A DNA stretch of 64,000 bases from Agelas oroides (GCA_949130485.1 OX422195.1:6812566-6876565); one strand, 5' to 3'. Positions 34,569 through 46,600 are shown, counted from the stretch's first letter. The notes: generated by a model from the sequence alone, not told the origin. Program-made: numbers and translations.

Positions 34569-37500
34569 CGTGTGTGCGTGTGTGCGTGTGTGCGTGCGTG
34601 CGTGCGTGCGTGTGTGTGTGTGCTATGTGACAAGTTGATGAAAACGAGACTAAATAATTTACCTAGCATTCATCTCCACTACATTGTATCCAGCATGTTT
34701 TGCAATGATATGTGCCAACGTTGTCTTTCCCAGGCCTGGGGCTCCACAGAGCAGAGCAACCTGAGGAGGGAGGGAGGGAGGAAGGAAGGAAGGAAGAAGA
34801 GTGATGGAAGGAAGGGAGGAAGAAGAGTGATGGAAAGAAGGAAGGAAGAGTGACGGACAGAAGGGAGGAAGGAAGAGTGACGGACGGAAGGGAGGAAGAA
34901 GAGTGACGGACGGAAGGAAGGAAGAAGAGTGACAGACGGAAGGAGGAAGAAGAGTGACGGACGGAAGGGAGGAAGAAGAGTGATGGACGGAAGGGAGGAA
35001 GAAGAGTGACGGGCGGAAGGAAGGAAGAAGAGTGACGGACGGAAGGGAGGAAGAAGAGTGACGGACGGAAGGAAGGAAGAAGAGTGACGGACGGAAGGGA
35101 GGAAGAAGAGTGACAGACGGAAGGGAGGAAGAGTGACGGACGGAAGGAAGGAAGAAGAGTGACAGACGGAAGGGAGGAAGAGTGACGGGCGGAAGGAAGG
35201 AAGAAGAGTGATGGACGGAAGGAAGGAAGAAGAGTGACGGACGGAAGGGAGGAAGAAGAGTGACGGACGGAAGGAAGGAAGAAGAGTGACGGACGGAAGG
35301 AAGGAAGAAGAGTGACAAACGGAAGGAGGAAAGGGGAGGGAGGTTTAAAGGGAAGGAAGGGTGGGAGAAACAGGGGAAGAGTGAAGAGTGGAAGGGGGAA
35401 GGAGAGGAAGGGAAAGAGCAAAGGGAAGGGAGGGAGTGAGCAATATGAAGGAAGGAAGGTGAGTACATCAAAATCTTAGTCAATGCACCAAAATTGCCAG
35501 TAGTCAAGTTACCTTCAGCCTAGGTCTCCTTGTTTCATCCAGAGCCTATACGTATAGTAAGAGATTACAAGTCAAAATCACCCATCTGCAAGTTTGAGCT
35601 CAACCACAAGATACACATGCAAATCTCCCTATAAAAAGGCAGGCCTAGTTGTTATACGACGTCATCAATTGCATAGGATGCATTTGCACACACACACACA
35701 CAGTCACACACCCTCACTTAATTAATTAACCTATTCACTCCTACCTCAGGGACTGCAAAAGCACCGGGATCCTTATACTCCACCTTGTTCTCAAAGTTCT
35801 TCCCCTTCACCCCTTTCATCTGTCCCTTCTCCTCTCCCTTCTTCCCCTGCCCACCCTTCGTAACTCCAACGGGCAGGGAGGATCGACCAAACACACATTC
35901 ATCCCACAGCTTCAGCCAAGACAATATGGTACGATTGATCCCCTGCATGAGATGTTGAAGAGATAGTTACATCAATCTGGAGAGACTTTATGTATCAAGT
36001 CTAGTATAAGCCCTAGCTGAATGCTTATTTATCCTGATTTAGCAGTTAAAGAAAAAAAGCTTTAGAGCAGGTAAGAAAATATGTAGTCCTCCAAGACAAT
36101 CAAAATGGCCATAGACATCAGATGAAAGCGCCACTACTACACTGGGCAAGCTGAACAGCGAGTTCACACTGACTGTGGGTGGTAATTCCTACCATGTATT
36201 ATTTAGCTAACTCCATCCCAAAGGTATTTAACAATAACTCTAATAATTTTTTTTTTTTCGAGTTCATACACTGACACACAAACTGGAAGTCAGGAACACA
36301 GTGATACTAAAGCTTCTCACATCGTCACTGAGCAGCTCTGTGAACTGTCGAGGAGAGTATTTGTCCACCCAGAGCACATGTTCTGCCCTCTGCCCCATGT
36401 CCTCCATCGCCACCCCGTCTTGGTCCTCGGAGTCTCCAAACAACAACTGCGACTCCTCCTCCAAACCATCACTGTCACAGTACAAATGACACCAATCAGA
36501 GTGGTCAACTCTCATACATGTAAGGTTTCTCGGCCAAAATAAATACGACAAAATACTGTGCATAACAAGGTCAGATTTTCAGTTGAAAGTTATACGGCTT
36601 TTGCTTAAGTATGCATATATTGTGCGTCCACACCATCCCTAGATAGAGGGTCTACCGACTCTCTGATGATAATTTATGGGGATATTTTCTTTGGTGCTTT
36701 TTCTAAGCTAGTGTTAAAGCTCTGAGGTTTTTGCATATATACACATGCATATTCTAACTTAAAACTTCTCTAATGTTGATTAGTTACAACAATTATTATC
36801 ATGTAACCGACCAGCAGGAATGTACAAGAGGCAGTGCGTGGGGAAGACTTGTAGCAATATACAGACCTGTCCTTGTTGCATATGTTACTGTTGTTAGCTG
36901 CTGCGTCTGCACTAATTCTTAGGCACAAAGGAGGACAGCCTGGGAATCTGCAACAAGCATTATCTACTAAACCAGTTCTTTTGTTCAATATCTATGTCTG
37001 TCAGTGTGTGAAGAATCAATCAATCATATTTCCCTGAAAAACGTAGGCCTACATACAGATGTTTTACACAGTCCATCACCCACTGTACGGGATGTGTTTT
37101 GGTCAACACTAGGTCTCATCAGCTGCACTGGGGTAACCAACGGGACAGCTATCTTATGCAACAGGTCTCACCAGCTGCACTGGGGCAACCAACGGGACAG
37201 CTATCTTATGCAACACAGTCAGGTGGCTGGCCTTATGGGATAATAGCATCTCAGCAGTAGCATCTTTGTACGGCTGTTTTTGAAAATTGTTTCTAAGAGC
37301 AACTGTGCAAATGTGTCGCTACTCACCTTCTGAGGGATTGCAGTAGGTTGTTGGACTGCTCAACCAGCCTGCGACGTCTCTGCAAGAGGAAGGGTAGTAA
37401 CTTTAGAACATCATGCAGAGCTCGATGTAAGTATGAATAGTTAATCAACCACACTTCCCTGGTGAAAGCTAATACTGGGCCTCATTTGTTTCTTCCTCAC

Positions 37501-40340
37501 CTCTTCCTCCACGGAGTCTCTGAGTCTGGCAAAGGGGACTGAGAGCAGCTGGAACTTGGAGGAGGAGAACATGCTCTGCTGGGAGGACTGTAAGCAAGCA
37601 ATGGAGGAGAGAAATGGGAGGGAAACATACACTGCAAAGATGGCTGTCAATGACCTAAGCGCCTTTTACCTAGCCTTGTTCCTAGGTCCCTGCCCAGCTT
37701 CCCATCACTCAGCTAAGTGGGGAGGGCCTGAGAACATTTATCATGTGAGCAGGACACAGCAAAATGGTGAAAATACTCAGAATGAAAAGGCAATATCGCA
37801 TGTTGTTCAATCAACATACTACACACTTGACACCTTTTGTATGCGTATGACAGTCACCCCTGCTAGCTTGGTACATGTGGTAGGTTGCCTAGTACAATAG
37901 CTCTTCTTGCTGGTCTGAGCCGCAGCGTGCCCACACTCAATTCTACCATCTATTCTAGCACTACCACACTTGCACATATAAGAAAGCCTACCTCCCCTCT
38001 CCCTCCAAACTTGGAGCCTGATTTGACCCGTAGGTAGATCCTGGTGCCATCACTGCCGGTGACTGTAACATGAAGTCCAGGGGGGGCCCGTGTCAGCACA
38101 TGGGAGTGCTGCTGCAGTCGAGGACTCGCCGAGGAGTAACTTACCGACTGGGAGCTTGGGTCTACTGTCAAAGGGCTGTGTGGGTCTTCATACAAGTCAT
38201 CCACATCCATGGTGGGTCTCGGACTGAGGGTGTGGCTTGTAACATCTCCAGTCGGTGTGGTCTTCAGAGCTCTGTAAGTGTCTTCAAACTGATCCATGAG
38301 GAAGTCCCTGCGACTAGGCGTGGTGTTGGTATGGCCTGGCTCCAGCTGAGAGGGGTCTAGAGTTCTCTTGTATCTTGATGCAGAGGGTGGAGTGGGGGTG
38401 GGAATCGGGTGGTCTCCTGCCTGACTACTGGACCGAGATGGTGTCTTCATTGGAGATGACCAATGAGAGTCCACCTTGTTCCCCTGTGATTCAGGGGCAG
38501 TGAGGGAGCCCCTGGTTTCGGCCCTGGTTAGATCTTGATCATTCCCTCTAGGGTGACAGCTATCTCTCTTTCTTCTCTTGGGACTATGCCCCACAGAATG
38601 ATCATCATGTGAGGGAAAGCCAGTTGGTGAGGGAGATGAGGGGAGGGAGTAGGGAGATGGAGGAGAGTAGGGACATCCATCGTCAGCCTCCTTCATATTG
38701 CGGTCTGCTTCTCTTGTGCGTGTCTGGTTCCTTGAGCCCTTATCTTGCACATGCATCACAGAAGTCTGACTGTCCACAGCTGGAGCCGACTCAGGGAGAG
38801 ATGCAGCTCTTATACTCATTCTTGTCCTTTGAACCTTTACTGGGGGGCCTGAAAAACAGAGACACATAAAATGGTTGGAGAGGTATAGTGAAATTGGACT
38901 ACAGTTTAGTAATCACGTGCACAATTGTTCTAGTAGAAATACATGTACACAGTGGGGGTGAAGTAATTTGCATTTTTCCACAATTGAGTGGGGTTCACAA
39001 AGTAGCCAGCGAGAAAAATCATGCCATGACAAATTGAAAAGGATTTGCTAGCAGGCTTGTAAAGATTTTATTGCACAGACTGAGAGCTTACATTTCCGTA
39101 ATAGAATAGTTATTGTGTAGAAAATATTACAAAAAGCACATAATGGTAAGTACAAAGAGTTTGTTGCAGTGAGTTCATTAACGTTCAATTCTTACACCCT
39201 ACTACCAGACATCTAGCTGCCATGCAGTGTCAGAGGCATAAGACTTGATGCACTCTCATGGCACTTATAACAATTATCTCCTGTCAGTGACCTCACTCAC
39301 GGGGAGTGTCATCAATGTCCGAGGGAACAAAGGGGAGAGGACTCTCCTCCATGGGTCTCTTGCGGGAAACCCCAGGGGGAAGGAAAGGGCTAGCAAGGGA
39401 AAGTGCACGCCGGGAGGGTGGAGAACAGCTGCCATTACCTGCAGGTACAGAGAGGTATACATACACTACTGAAATAAATGTCACATTGGGACTGCAGCAA
39501 AGTTCTCAATGTTCAAATGGCCCTATGCACTTTGGAGTCACTAGCACTTGTTTGCCGGAGATTACAACCAAAAACATCACACACACTGCCGAGGGCATCA
39601 CTTGTGATTTGGAGATATTCCTGAGCATGAGTGAGATTTAACGTGTCCACTCACCGTTTTGGCTCATGCTCAGCTAAAGACACTGCACTGTTGAAGTTTG
39701 TCATTACGTAAACATTAACTACTTTTTTTTTTACATCTACCAGTTCATAAAACAATTTGGCATGGCCTTCCTGCTTCGAGGTACAAGAAAAGAGCCAATA
39801 AACAGAGTGAGGACTTCAGTTACTAAGCACAAAATTAGCCCCTAGTGGACATTTGTGGTCAACAGTTAATACTCTCTACACCCAGTGGTGTAGCCAGGAT
39901 GAGCAAGTTACGTGGGCACAACATGGGCACACCCAGCGCGTGCGTAACATGCATCTGGCACAGGCCCGGGTATGCCCGGGTGTAGCTACGCCACTGTCTA
40001 CACCCCATGCCTGAAGCTTTGGAGGTTACCAGCATGGTGCCCAACATCCTTGCTTGAACTTTGACCTCAACTGGACAACCAGTATGGTAAAGTGGGGTTA
40101 GCTCAAAGCCCTTTTTGTTCAATAGCAGTCAAATATAGGATCATTGTGTATTTATGTCAACAGCTGTTGGTCATCTGGCCATCCACCACCCGAGTATCCC
40201 ACCATGAAAACAGATGCTCCCTCACGGACACAAACTATTCTGGATTTCTCCTTCTAGTTGAAACACTCACTCTCCTCCTGCTCTTTGAGCATCTCAAGCT
40301 CTTCTGCAAACTGGCTCTCGAAATCATCCTCATACTCCAT
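25901..40340 (-). CDS. CHTF18: Chromosome transmission fidelity protein 18 (CTF18 clamp loader), complete
   Basis: Twenty-five exons (minus strand): 40340-40271, 39438-39301, 38848-37992, 37587-37501, 37379-37327, 36471-36321, 35942-35745, 35545-35513, 34760-34663, 34497-34374, 33282-33237, 32784-32718, 32372-32279, 31970-31872, 31138-31008, 30654-30518, 30120-30068, 29999-29829, 29334-29185, 28333-28203, 27626-27542, 27416-27364, 27275-27158, 27049-26998, 26019-25901. The total is 1104 codons plus stop, every phase matching. It is the large subunit of the alternative RFC complex that loads PCNA, partners DCC1-CTF8 and works with Pol ε and in sister-chromatid cohesion. Landmarks: acidic N-terminus [34 protein letters not shown], Walker [10 protein letters not shown] (about 535-543), Walker [11 protein letters not shown] (about 593-602), IICICNDQ, and the conserved C-terminus [14 protein letters not shown]. 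Exon 3 is a long Ser/Pro-rich disordered region; exon 23 is a low-complexity linker. The exon 16 acceptor was chosen for phase and is the least certain. Confidence 0.93.
27707..27958. repeat. Pogo/mariner-like element, copy 2 (truncated)
   Basis: Starts TACAGTAGAACCCC and shares gggcttccggtatatttccg and aaggctaagcagaggctagt with 11193-11685. The second half is missing; a tagcctcg palindrome (27959-28003) sits at the break. Located in CHTF18 intron 20. Confidence 0.65.
27959..28003. repeat. 45-bp TAGCCTCG palindrome
   Basis: tagcctcgtacccaggctc, a G-run, then gagcctgggtacgaggcc. Short member of the TAGCCTCG family, abutting the truncated pogo-like copy. Confidence 0.7.
28607..28846. repeat. 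MITE related to 2199-2424
   Basis: cataagaatgagtaagagtg at the left and ctcttactttagccacctgt at the right are inverted. The interior aaaattattgaaccgtacta and ggtggtaaattct match the copy at 2199-2424 with substantial divergence. Located in CHTF18 intron 19. Confidence 0.65.
29418..29531. repeat. (AAAT/AAAC)n microsatellite
   Basis: Tetranucleotide array alternating aaataaat, aaacaaac and agatagat variants in CHTF18 intron 18. Confidence 0.9.
31548..31742. repeat. Bipartite MITE, copy 2 (inverted)
   Basis: Module 2 (gttacattccccagacagag ... ctgtctggggaatgtaac) is followed by module 1 (ttgttggatgttacccctag ... ttgctaagcaacatccaaca). This is the reverse orientation of 42224-42404. Located in CHTF18 intron 14. 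Confidence 0.8.
32000..32230. repeat. 26-bp minisatellite in CHTF18 intron 13
   Basis: The unit is aatggcagagccacagacag + acgacc, about 8 copies. It fills most of the 308-bp intron between the exons at 32279 and 31970. Confidence 0.85.
32374..32442. repeat. (TG)n microsatellite forming the CHTF18 exon 13 acceptor tract
   Basis: On the minus strand this is (CA)n running directly into the acceptor CACACAAG|GTATGC at 32373, with no other pyrimidine tract. Confidence 0.85.
32935..33010. repeat. Half-copy of the 54813-54970 palindromic element
   Basis: ggtttctaaatagcgtagat, cccttggtctcagcgtctaa and ttactatttaga match one arm of the element at 54813-54970. Located in CHTF18 intron 11. Confidence 0.6.
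33036..33112 (-). other. tRNA-like sequence (pseudo-tRNA or SINE piece)
   Basis: The minus strand has a good box A (TTAGTGGTAGAGTGCTGG) and, 32 bp later, a box-B-like CCTGGGTCTATTCTTGG, spaced as in a tRNA. The 7-bp ends (GGTCATA and TGACGGC) do not pair as an acceptor stem, so it is not a functional tRNA as it stands. It is most likely tRNA-derived repeat DNA. Confidence 0.35.
33345..33735. mobile_element. 391-bp hAT-like MITE with 8-bp target duplication
   Basis: Perfect 11-bp TIRs TAGGGCTGCCA / TGGCAGCCCTA are flanked by atgcagaa at 33337-33344 and 33736-33743. An 8-bp duplication is typical of hAT elements. The interior repeats variants of atgtcatgacata and is itself nearly palindromic. 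No transposase. Located in CHTF18 intron 10. Confidence 0.8.
33934..34240. repeat. CAGGGTTTCATACAG element, copy 1
   Basis: Left gcagggtttcatacaggatt and right ctctgtatgagatcctgc are inverted. The interior includes gacattctggacatatttaa, gtcagattcagctataatac, ctattgtagctgttgagg and a G18 run. Copies: 55901-56137 (near full) and 45481-45575 (internally deleted). Located in CHTF18 intron 10. Confidence 0.75.
34499..34620. repeat. (TG)n microsatellite at the CHTF18 exon 10 acceptor
   Basis: About 120 bp of TG with tgcg variants. On the minus strand it is (CA)n ending at the acceptor CACACAG|TGATGATC (exon start 34497). Confidence 0.9.
34765..35345. repeat. Purine-rich minisatellite in CHTF18 intron 8
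   Basis: About 21 copies of a 26-30-bp unit (ggaagaagagtgacggacgg + aaggga) with no pyrimidine-rich interruptions. On the transcribed minus strand it is a 570-bp pyrimidine tract that ends at the acceptor of the Walker A exon (CCTCCTCAG|GTTGCTC). Long open frames on the minus strand through it are repeat artefacts. Confidence 0.9.
37111..37214. repeat. 52-bp tandem duplication
   Basis: aggtctcatcagctgcactg ... cttatgcaac occurs twice in tandem with two substitutions. Located in CHTF18 intron 5. Confidence 0.9.
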
Positions 40341-40621
40341 GATCTAGTGGCACGGCTGCTTTCAAGTTAGCGCCAAAACGCGGGAAGCCCGGCTTGATCC
40401 GCATACTTTAATAAGTCAATTCCGTATACTGATAGAGTGATGGGTGTAGCTGTAGCATATCAGGTGATTGTGTAGTACCATAGTAAAGTACCCGAGAGGC
40501 GAGACGTTAGACGAGACGATGGAAGCGCAACTTCAAATTGGTACGGAGAAGCAGCGCTGTCAAATAATATGCTTTCACGTTCCAATAAATCAAGCATCAT
40601 AGCTTGAAGTGTACTTGCTAT
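40341..40621. promoter_or_regulatory. Divergent promoter region of CHTF18 and the GH31 gene
   Basis: Only 281 bp separate the two ATG codons on opposite strands, so both 5' UTRs and promoters must fit here unless an untranslated exon lies elsewhere. I see no clear TATA box; a bidirectional promoter is inferred from spacing alone. Confidence 0.55.
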
Positions 40622-43600
40622 ATGAATTTAACTATTGTGAATATTTTCTTTCCCTCTTCAGTTCTTTTCTTCTTGTGTGTGGCGGCGCTTGCCTTCCAGG
40701 TAGCAGCTGATGAGAACTACCTTGTTCCCCCTGCTAAGCTCAAGAGTGCACCCTACCCTGAGTGGGCCCATCACCACTGGTACTGCTCATTGCATGCATT
40801 TTGTACAGCATTGTATAGCAGCATAGTCGTGAGTATTCTCTCGCAAAAATAATTTTGTGAGAGAATATTTATGAATGGCAGTACAGCACAATGCAGCAGT
40901 GGTGATAATGTTTTGAAAATTAACAACAAAATAGTCTTTTGTGGAACCGTATAGAGGAATTGTGTTTGCGTGTTGAAGTGCATATAAAATTTGCATAGTG
41001 AAGTTATTCTATGGGCTTGCTTCTGAGGTATGGAGCATGCATTTGGCTTCAACTTTAGAGAGCTAATAAGAGCATTCAACATTCCCATACAAGAAGGGAA
41101 TGCTACTTGTAGGAACATTGCTAGAGCAGGAAGTTTTAATTGTACGCAAGTCCCATTGAAAATTGTCTGTTTTTAACGTCCAAGATGGTGCGCGTGTGCA
41201 TGACACGTATGATGTAATGTTATAATGTAAATGCAATTCCTCTATTAGCAGTGATCAGTAGGAAACTGAATGGCTGCAACCCAAGTAGCAACGTGTACGT
41301 CCTTTCTGTGTACTGTAACTTGTGACCACAACTGTGTTTCAGCCATGCTCTATCGATCTTGTCTCATAAGATGGCCTACTAGCTTGAAACTAATATGTAA
41401 CACGTAATGTTCTATGTCATTTTGCGCAGGGTGTGGCTCGAGTCATGCAACCAGACTACCATTACCCAGCTTGCCACTGATTACATGGACCATGGCATTC
41501 AGGTGAACTTTACTATATATATATAGTACTGAGTAGAGTTTACAGATAGATGCCATTACCCTCCCACTTCACCCTCATGAAGTAGGAGGGTAAAGATATC
41601 CTGGCACAAAATACTAGTGTTACATTAAAGGTGGTTTTGTGAGGGGCAGTCAGATAGAGTTTCAATATGCAGTATTGCTTAGTTTCCTAACCATAAATAT
41701 AACATATGTCAGTCTGTAGCTTCACTGTACTGCACATCTGCATTATGGGAATTTTCTGACGTGGTGAATGTACATTAGTTATGTACTGAAGTTGTAGTGT
41801 ACTTGTACAGGCTACATAGCGAATACATTGCGAATACAACAGTGAACATGTAGTGTATGCCACTACTGCTTGTGGGTGCTGTATTGACCTATTGTACTTT
41901 GCTATTGATGTGGTGTGTGTGGTTCTGATCTAACTCAGTTGTGGTCTTGACTACCTGTTTGCTATTGATGTGTAACCTTTGATTCTGGCTACTGTAGGTG
42001 GGAGCTGTGGACATTGAGCCTGTGTGGTCTACAGGCATGATGGACTTTGTGTTCAACACCACCATGTTCCCAAACGTAACTGAAATGGTATGTAACTCAC
42101 TGGTAGTCGGGTGAGCTAATTTTCAGCAAGTGAATGTTTCCTTCTGTGTCAATGTCCCCTTACTAAATACTTGACTCTACAATACTGACTTATGTATGTA
42201 TGGTATGTATGTATGTTTGTTTGTTAGATGTTGCTTAGCAACCAAAACTTTGTACTTGAATAACACGAAGTAGAATGGGTGGAGGTGGTAATGGGTGTGG
42301 CAGTGGGTTGCTAGGGGTAACATCCAACAAATAAGTTACATTCTCCAGACGGAACAGCATTCGCCCTTCGGGCTCATGCTGCTCCGTCTGGGGAATGTAA
42401 CTACCATTTGTATGTTTGTACATGCCTCTTGTTGCATTTAAAACTACACTGGACACCCAGATTAAAGTGAGATGTATGATAGTCTGATCTTTCAAATATA
42501 CCATACAGTATGAGCAGTGCAGCTGTAAGTAGTATGTGTAATGAAAAGTACTTGGTAGCCATCATCCCTATCAACTCAGATCCTCCATGTATCTCAGGAA
42601 AGACCTGTTACCAAGGTGATGGTTACCAATAGCACACAAGGAAATTGATCTAAAAGAGTGCCTGTGTTAAGTATCAGCTAGGTGCCATGGCCAGTCTCCT
42701 TATGCACACAGGTGGAGTCCTTCCACTCCAAGGGTGTCCGTGTGATCATGTGGATGGCCTCCATGGTGGACATTGACTCGCCCAACTACCAGGAAGCCCA
42801 TGACAGGAAGTACTTCATCAGGTGATTCCTGTAGTATAGTATCATGTGATGAAGGAGCTATTAAACTTTGTACTTTGAGGCTTTCATGGAGGACAAAGTT
42901 TGGTAACCACACTGTTGAACTTGTTTTTTATGTATGTAGGTGTTTTGAAAGGAAAGTGATAGTTTGTCCAAATTAAGTGATAAACACTAAATATGGTTTG
43001 TATATAGTCTGGTGCCATCTAATCTGAACTTGTGCAAAACGAAAATTGGCTCAGGATGCTCTTTCACAAATTGCATGGTCTATGTGGTAGGAGTTAGTTT
43101 ACTGGCACTTCTCAAACCATCACTGTTAGTTCTACTCTTGGTTTGGTGGAACACGTACTTGAGAGTGTGCTTGTGCAGTGCAGTGCATGTGCAGCACAGA
43201 TCTGTAATGTGATCACCTTATGTCTATTGCATCAGCTGACAGGTTTGCCAAACCAAGCAATGGTGTCACATGACATAAGGTCATTTCTGACCTAAAACCA
43301 TGTAAGGGTGTTAAATGACATCACACGAGATCATTTCCACATACCTAACCACCCAATGGGGTTATACTGATGACCATATACCAGTGGTATTACATGACAT
43401 CATATTACACTGTCTGTAGCACTAATGACATCACATTCTGAACTGCACTGTCGATTTTGTCTCACTTGCGTACACTTGTACATGTACACATGCATTGGCC
43501 ATGGAAGCTTGTTTATGTTTAGGCTTGTCCCTCCCTTGGGGGTGATTGTTACACATTGGTACACCAATATGCCAGTCCCTTCCACCCAGGGATATAACCA

Positions 43601-46600
43601 GGGCAACACTGTTGTAGAAGAGCGTATGAACAACATTCTGCCTATGTAACACACTATACTGTATAGCTGGAAATATTGACAGTCTTTAAATTTGGCGGCT
43701 TGGCCCCAACCCGAGTGTAAAAAATATTGGCGGAATTTAAATTTGGCGGTGGCACCTCGCAGCATATTACGTCATCATAAACATTGCACGCACATTTATC
43801 AGGGAGCATTGCCGTCCTTTCGCTTGAAGTACTTGAACAAAGCCATGAGTTCGCAAATTTACAAGAAACATAACTGGCAGCGTGCTAGTGCCGAGCTTAG
43901 CCTAGCTATATGTACAGCTCATGTAGAGGGGTGCCAGGCGGGACCAAGAACATTACTGTTGGCTTACGTCATTACATGTTGTGGATGAAAATAATATTGG
44001 TGGATTTTAATTTGGCGGTTTCAACCCCGACCGCCAAACCACCAAATTTAATTCCCCATCAAATTTTCCGGCTATATGGTATTTCTAAAGCTATATATAT
44101 TAATCAAACGAAACCAGTAGACTTATGGAGCCCTTTGATGTCAGCCCAATCTCCAGATATTTAATTTGAGTGAATCCCACACTTGCAGGGATTTGCTTGA
44201 TGATCAACATGTGTTCAGCTGGTGGCTTGGGAAGGGGAGCCTGTTGGATTTCACCAACGAGGAAGCCAAGGAGTGGTGGCATGGACAGCTGGATAAGGTG
44301 TGCTGAGTCCAGATACCATATAACGGGAAAGGCCTGGGAACGAGGCTATCCAGATACCATATAGCAGGTTTCTTTTGTGGAAGAAAACTTTTGTAAATTT
44401 CACATTTTATCAGCAATTTGCTCATGGACTTTGTTTGAAACGAGCCTGGGAACGAGGCTAGCACTTTGAATATCACTAAGAGTTTATAACAGTAAGAGTG
44501 TGCAACTTCCATATGGTTTCTACACCCACCATCTGGACAGTATGACGTAGGCAATCAGCAGTGAATATGTTTAGCAGGTACTTAACATGAAGCCATTCTA
44601 GGTGCTAGTGTCATTAGCTAAGTGAACACTCTAGCAAAAGTCCGCCTCTTTGCTGCTGTGTTTTCACAGCTAAGCATATTCACTGCTGATTGCCTACCAC
44701 ATACTGTCCAGATGGTGGGTGTAAAAACTAGCCTCGTTCCCAGGCCCTCGCACAGCTTCCCGTCGCTTGCAGTACGGTTAAGCGGGAGAGGGCCTGGTAC
44801 ATTTTCTCACGTGAGTGACGTCACGGGTAGAAAGGCGGTAGAAAGACTTTAATTGAACGTGAGCGAGCATGACTAAACTGTTGCCGTGTGTCTTCACTGT
44901 CTTGGCTTGGTAAAACTCTCTGTCCTCTGAACTGTCTCGTGAAGAGCGACATAAAAGCGCCTTTGTGCGCTGCCATCTTTCGACTCGGAATAGCCGTGCT
45001 CTAGTGCGTGCGGGCGAGCGAAGTTTTTTGTGGTTTACATGACGCCCACGTTCGCATAATTTGCCCTGTCCGTGACGTCACTCACGTGAGAAAATGTACC
45101 AGGCCCTCTCCCGCTTAACCGTACTGCAAGCGACGGGAAGCTGTGCGAGGGCCTGGGAACGAGGCTATGTAAAAACCACATGGAAGTTGCACACTCTTAC
45201 TCTTGGTATCGCTGTGTACCAGTTTCTTGTTGCTTCATCATATGATCTGGTTGTCCTCCTCAGACACTTGCCTATGGTATAGACGGCTGGAAGTGTGATG
45301 CAGCTGAACCTTACATACTGGAGATAATCCTCCCCCTGGGCAAGCAGGGGCTGGTCACCAGGAGGGAGTACTCTGAGGCATACTACGCTGACATCTTTGA
45401 TTACACCCGACAGAAATTGGGCAAAGACAGACTCATCATGTCTAGAGCTGTGGATGGGTCAGTTACTGTTTTTCCAGTATCAGGGTTTCATACAGAGAGA
45501 ACGGGAGGGGAGGGGGGGGGGGGGGGGGGGATGTTGGGATTCCCCTAACTAATCCTGTATGAAATCCAGATTATGGTGTCATAAAATATTCAATTGGCCA
45601 GTACTTGTACACAGTTAAACTCTTCAGCCCCTTAGTAACATTCCTACTTGGACACTACAGTGTGGGCCCTCAACTTATCTTCTTAACATCTACTGTAGAT
45701 TGGGAAATTTTCACGTGAAAAATAGTTTGCGTAAAAAATTTTCATTGTGTTAAATTTTCGTGGTTTCGTTCGATCCGTGGACATTTTTTTTACGTTTGAC
45801 GGTTACAATATGGACGAGCGCCTGGAGCGTTCGTAGCGTTTAGTCTACTACCAGGTGTCGGGAGAGCCAGGTATCGCTGGCTGTAGTGCTGTAGCTGTCA
45901 GGAGTAGTAGTTGATTGGGTGTGGATGTGCGTGCACGCTATTCATTGACCATCGCTGCACCTAAATTTTTTTTTATTCGTGTGTTAAATTTTCACGGTTG
46001 GTCTCGACCGCGAAATTATTTTAACAGCCACTCTACGGTATTTACACCTCACGTTGCTGTGTACATGCAGGTTTGGTCCCATCTACTTGGACTTCAGTCC
46101 CAGGAGAGTGATGTTCTCTGGCTGGATCGGGGACAATGACCCCACCTTTGAGGGAATGGAGGACGCTCTTCGGAAGTACCTGCAATCAGCATGGGCAGGT
46201 ATGTGTTCTCTTCTATAGTGGCTGTTTTTTTTTTATCTCTAAATGGTGTTGCCTTGGTATTCATCCCTCCCTCCCTCCCTCCCTCCCTCCCTCCCTCCCT
46301 CCCTCCCTCCCTCCCTCCCTCCCTCCCTCCCTCCCTCCCTCCCTCCCTCCCTCCCTCCCTCCCCTCCCTCCCCTCCCTCCCTCCGCTCAGGCTATGCCAA
46401 CTTTGGTTCAGACATTGGTGGCTATAGGCAGGGCACTGGGAAGTATGGCAGGACAAAGGAACTGTTTGTCCGCTGGTTCCAATTGGGAGCCTTCTCCCCA
46501 CTCATGGAGAACGGAGGGTACGGAGAGCATCGTCCTTGGAAGTATGATAACCAGACACTGGAGATTTACAAGAAGTGAGTTAAATTAAAATTTGCCACTG

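Noticed and set aside
34659-35507. Minus-strand frames of 250-280 codons, Ser/Phe/Leu/Pro-rich
   Set aside because: They are the intron minisatellite read through into the Walker A exon of CHTF18. The acceptor CCTCCTCAG and exact phase show that only 34760-34663 is coding.
35718-35948. Stand-alone small minus-strand gene
   Set aside because: [12 protein letters not shown] continues the CTF18 motif from the previous exon in phase; it is CHTF18 exon 7.
37950-38867. A separate 305-codon minus-strand gene
   Set aside because: Its ends coincide with an acceptor (38849) and a donor (37991) that join in phase with CHTF18 exons; it is exon 3 of that gene.
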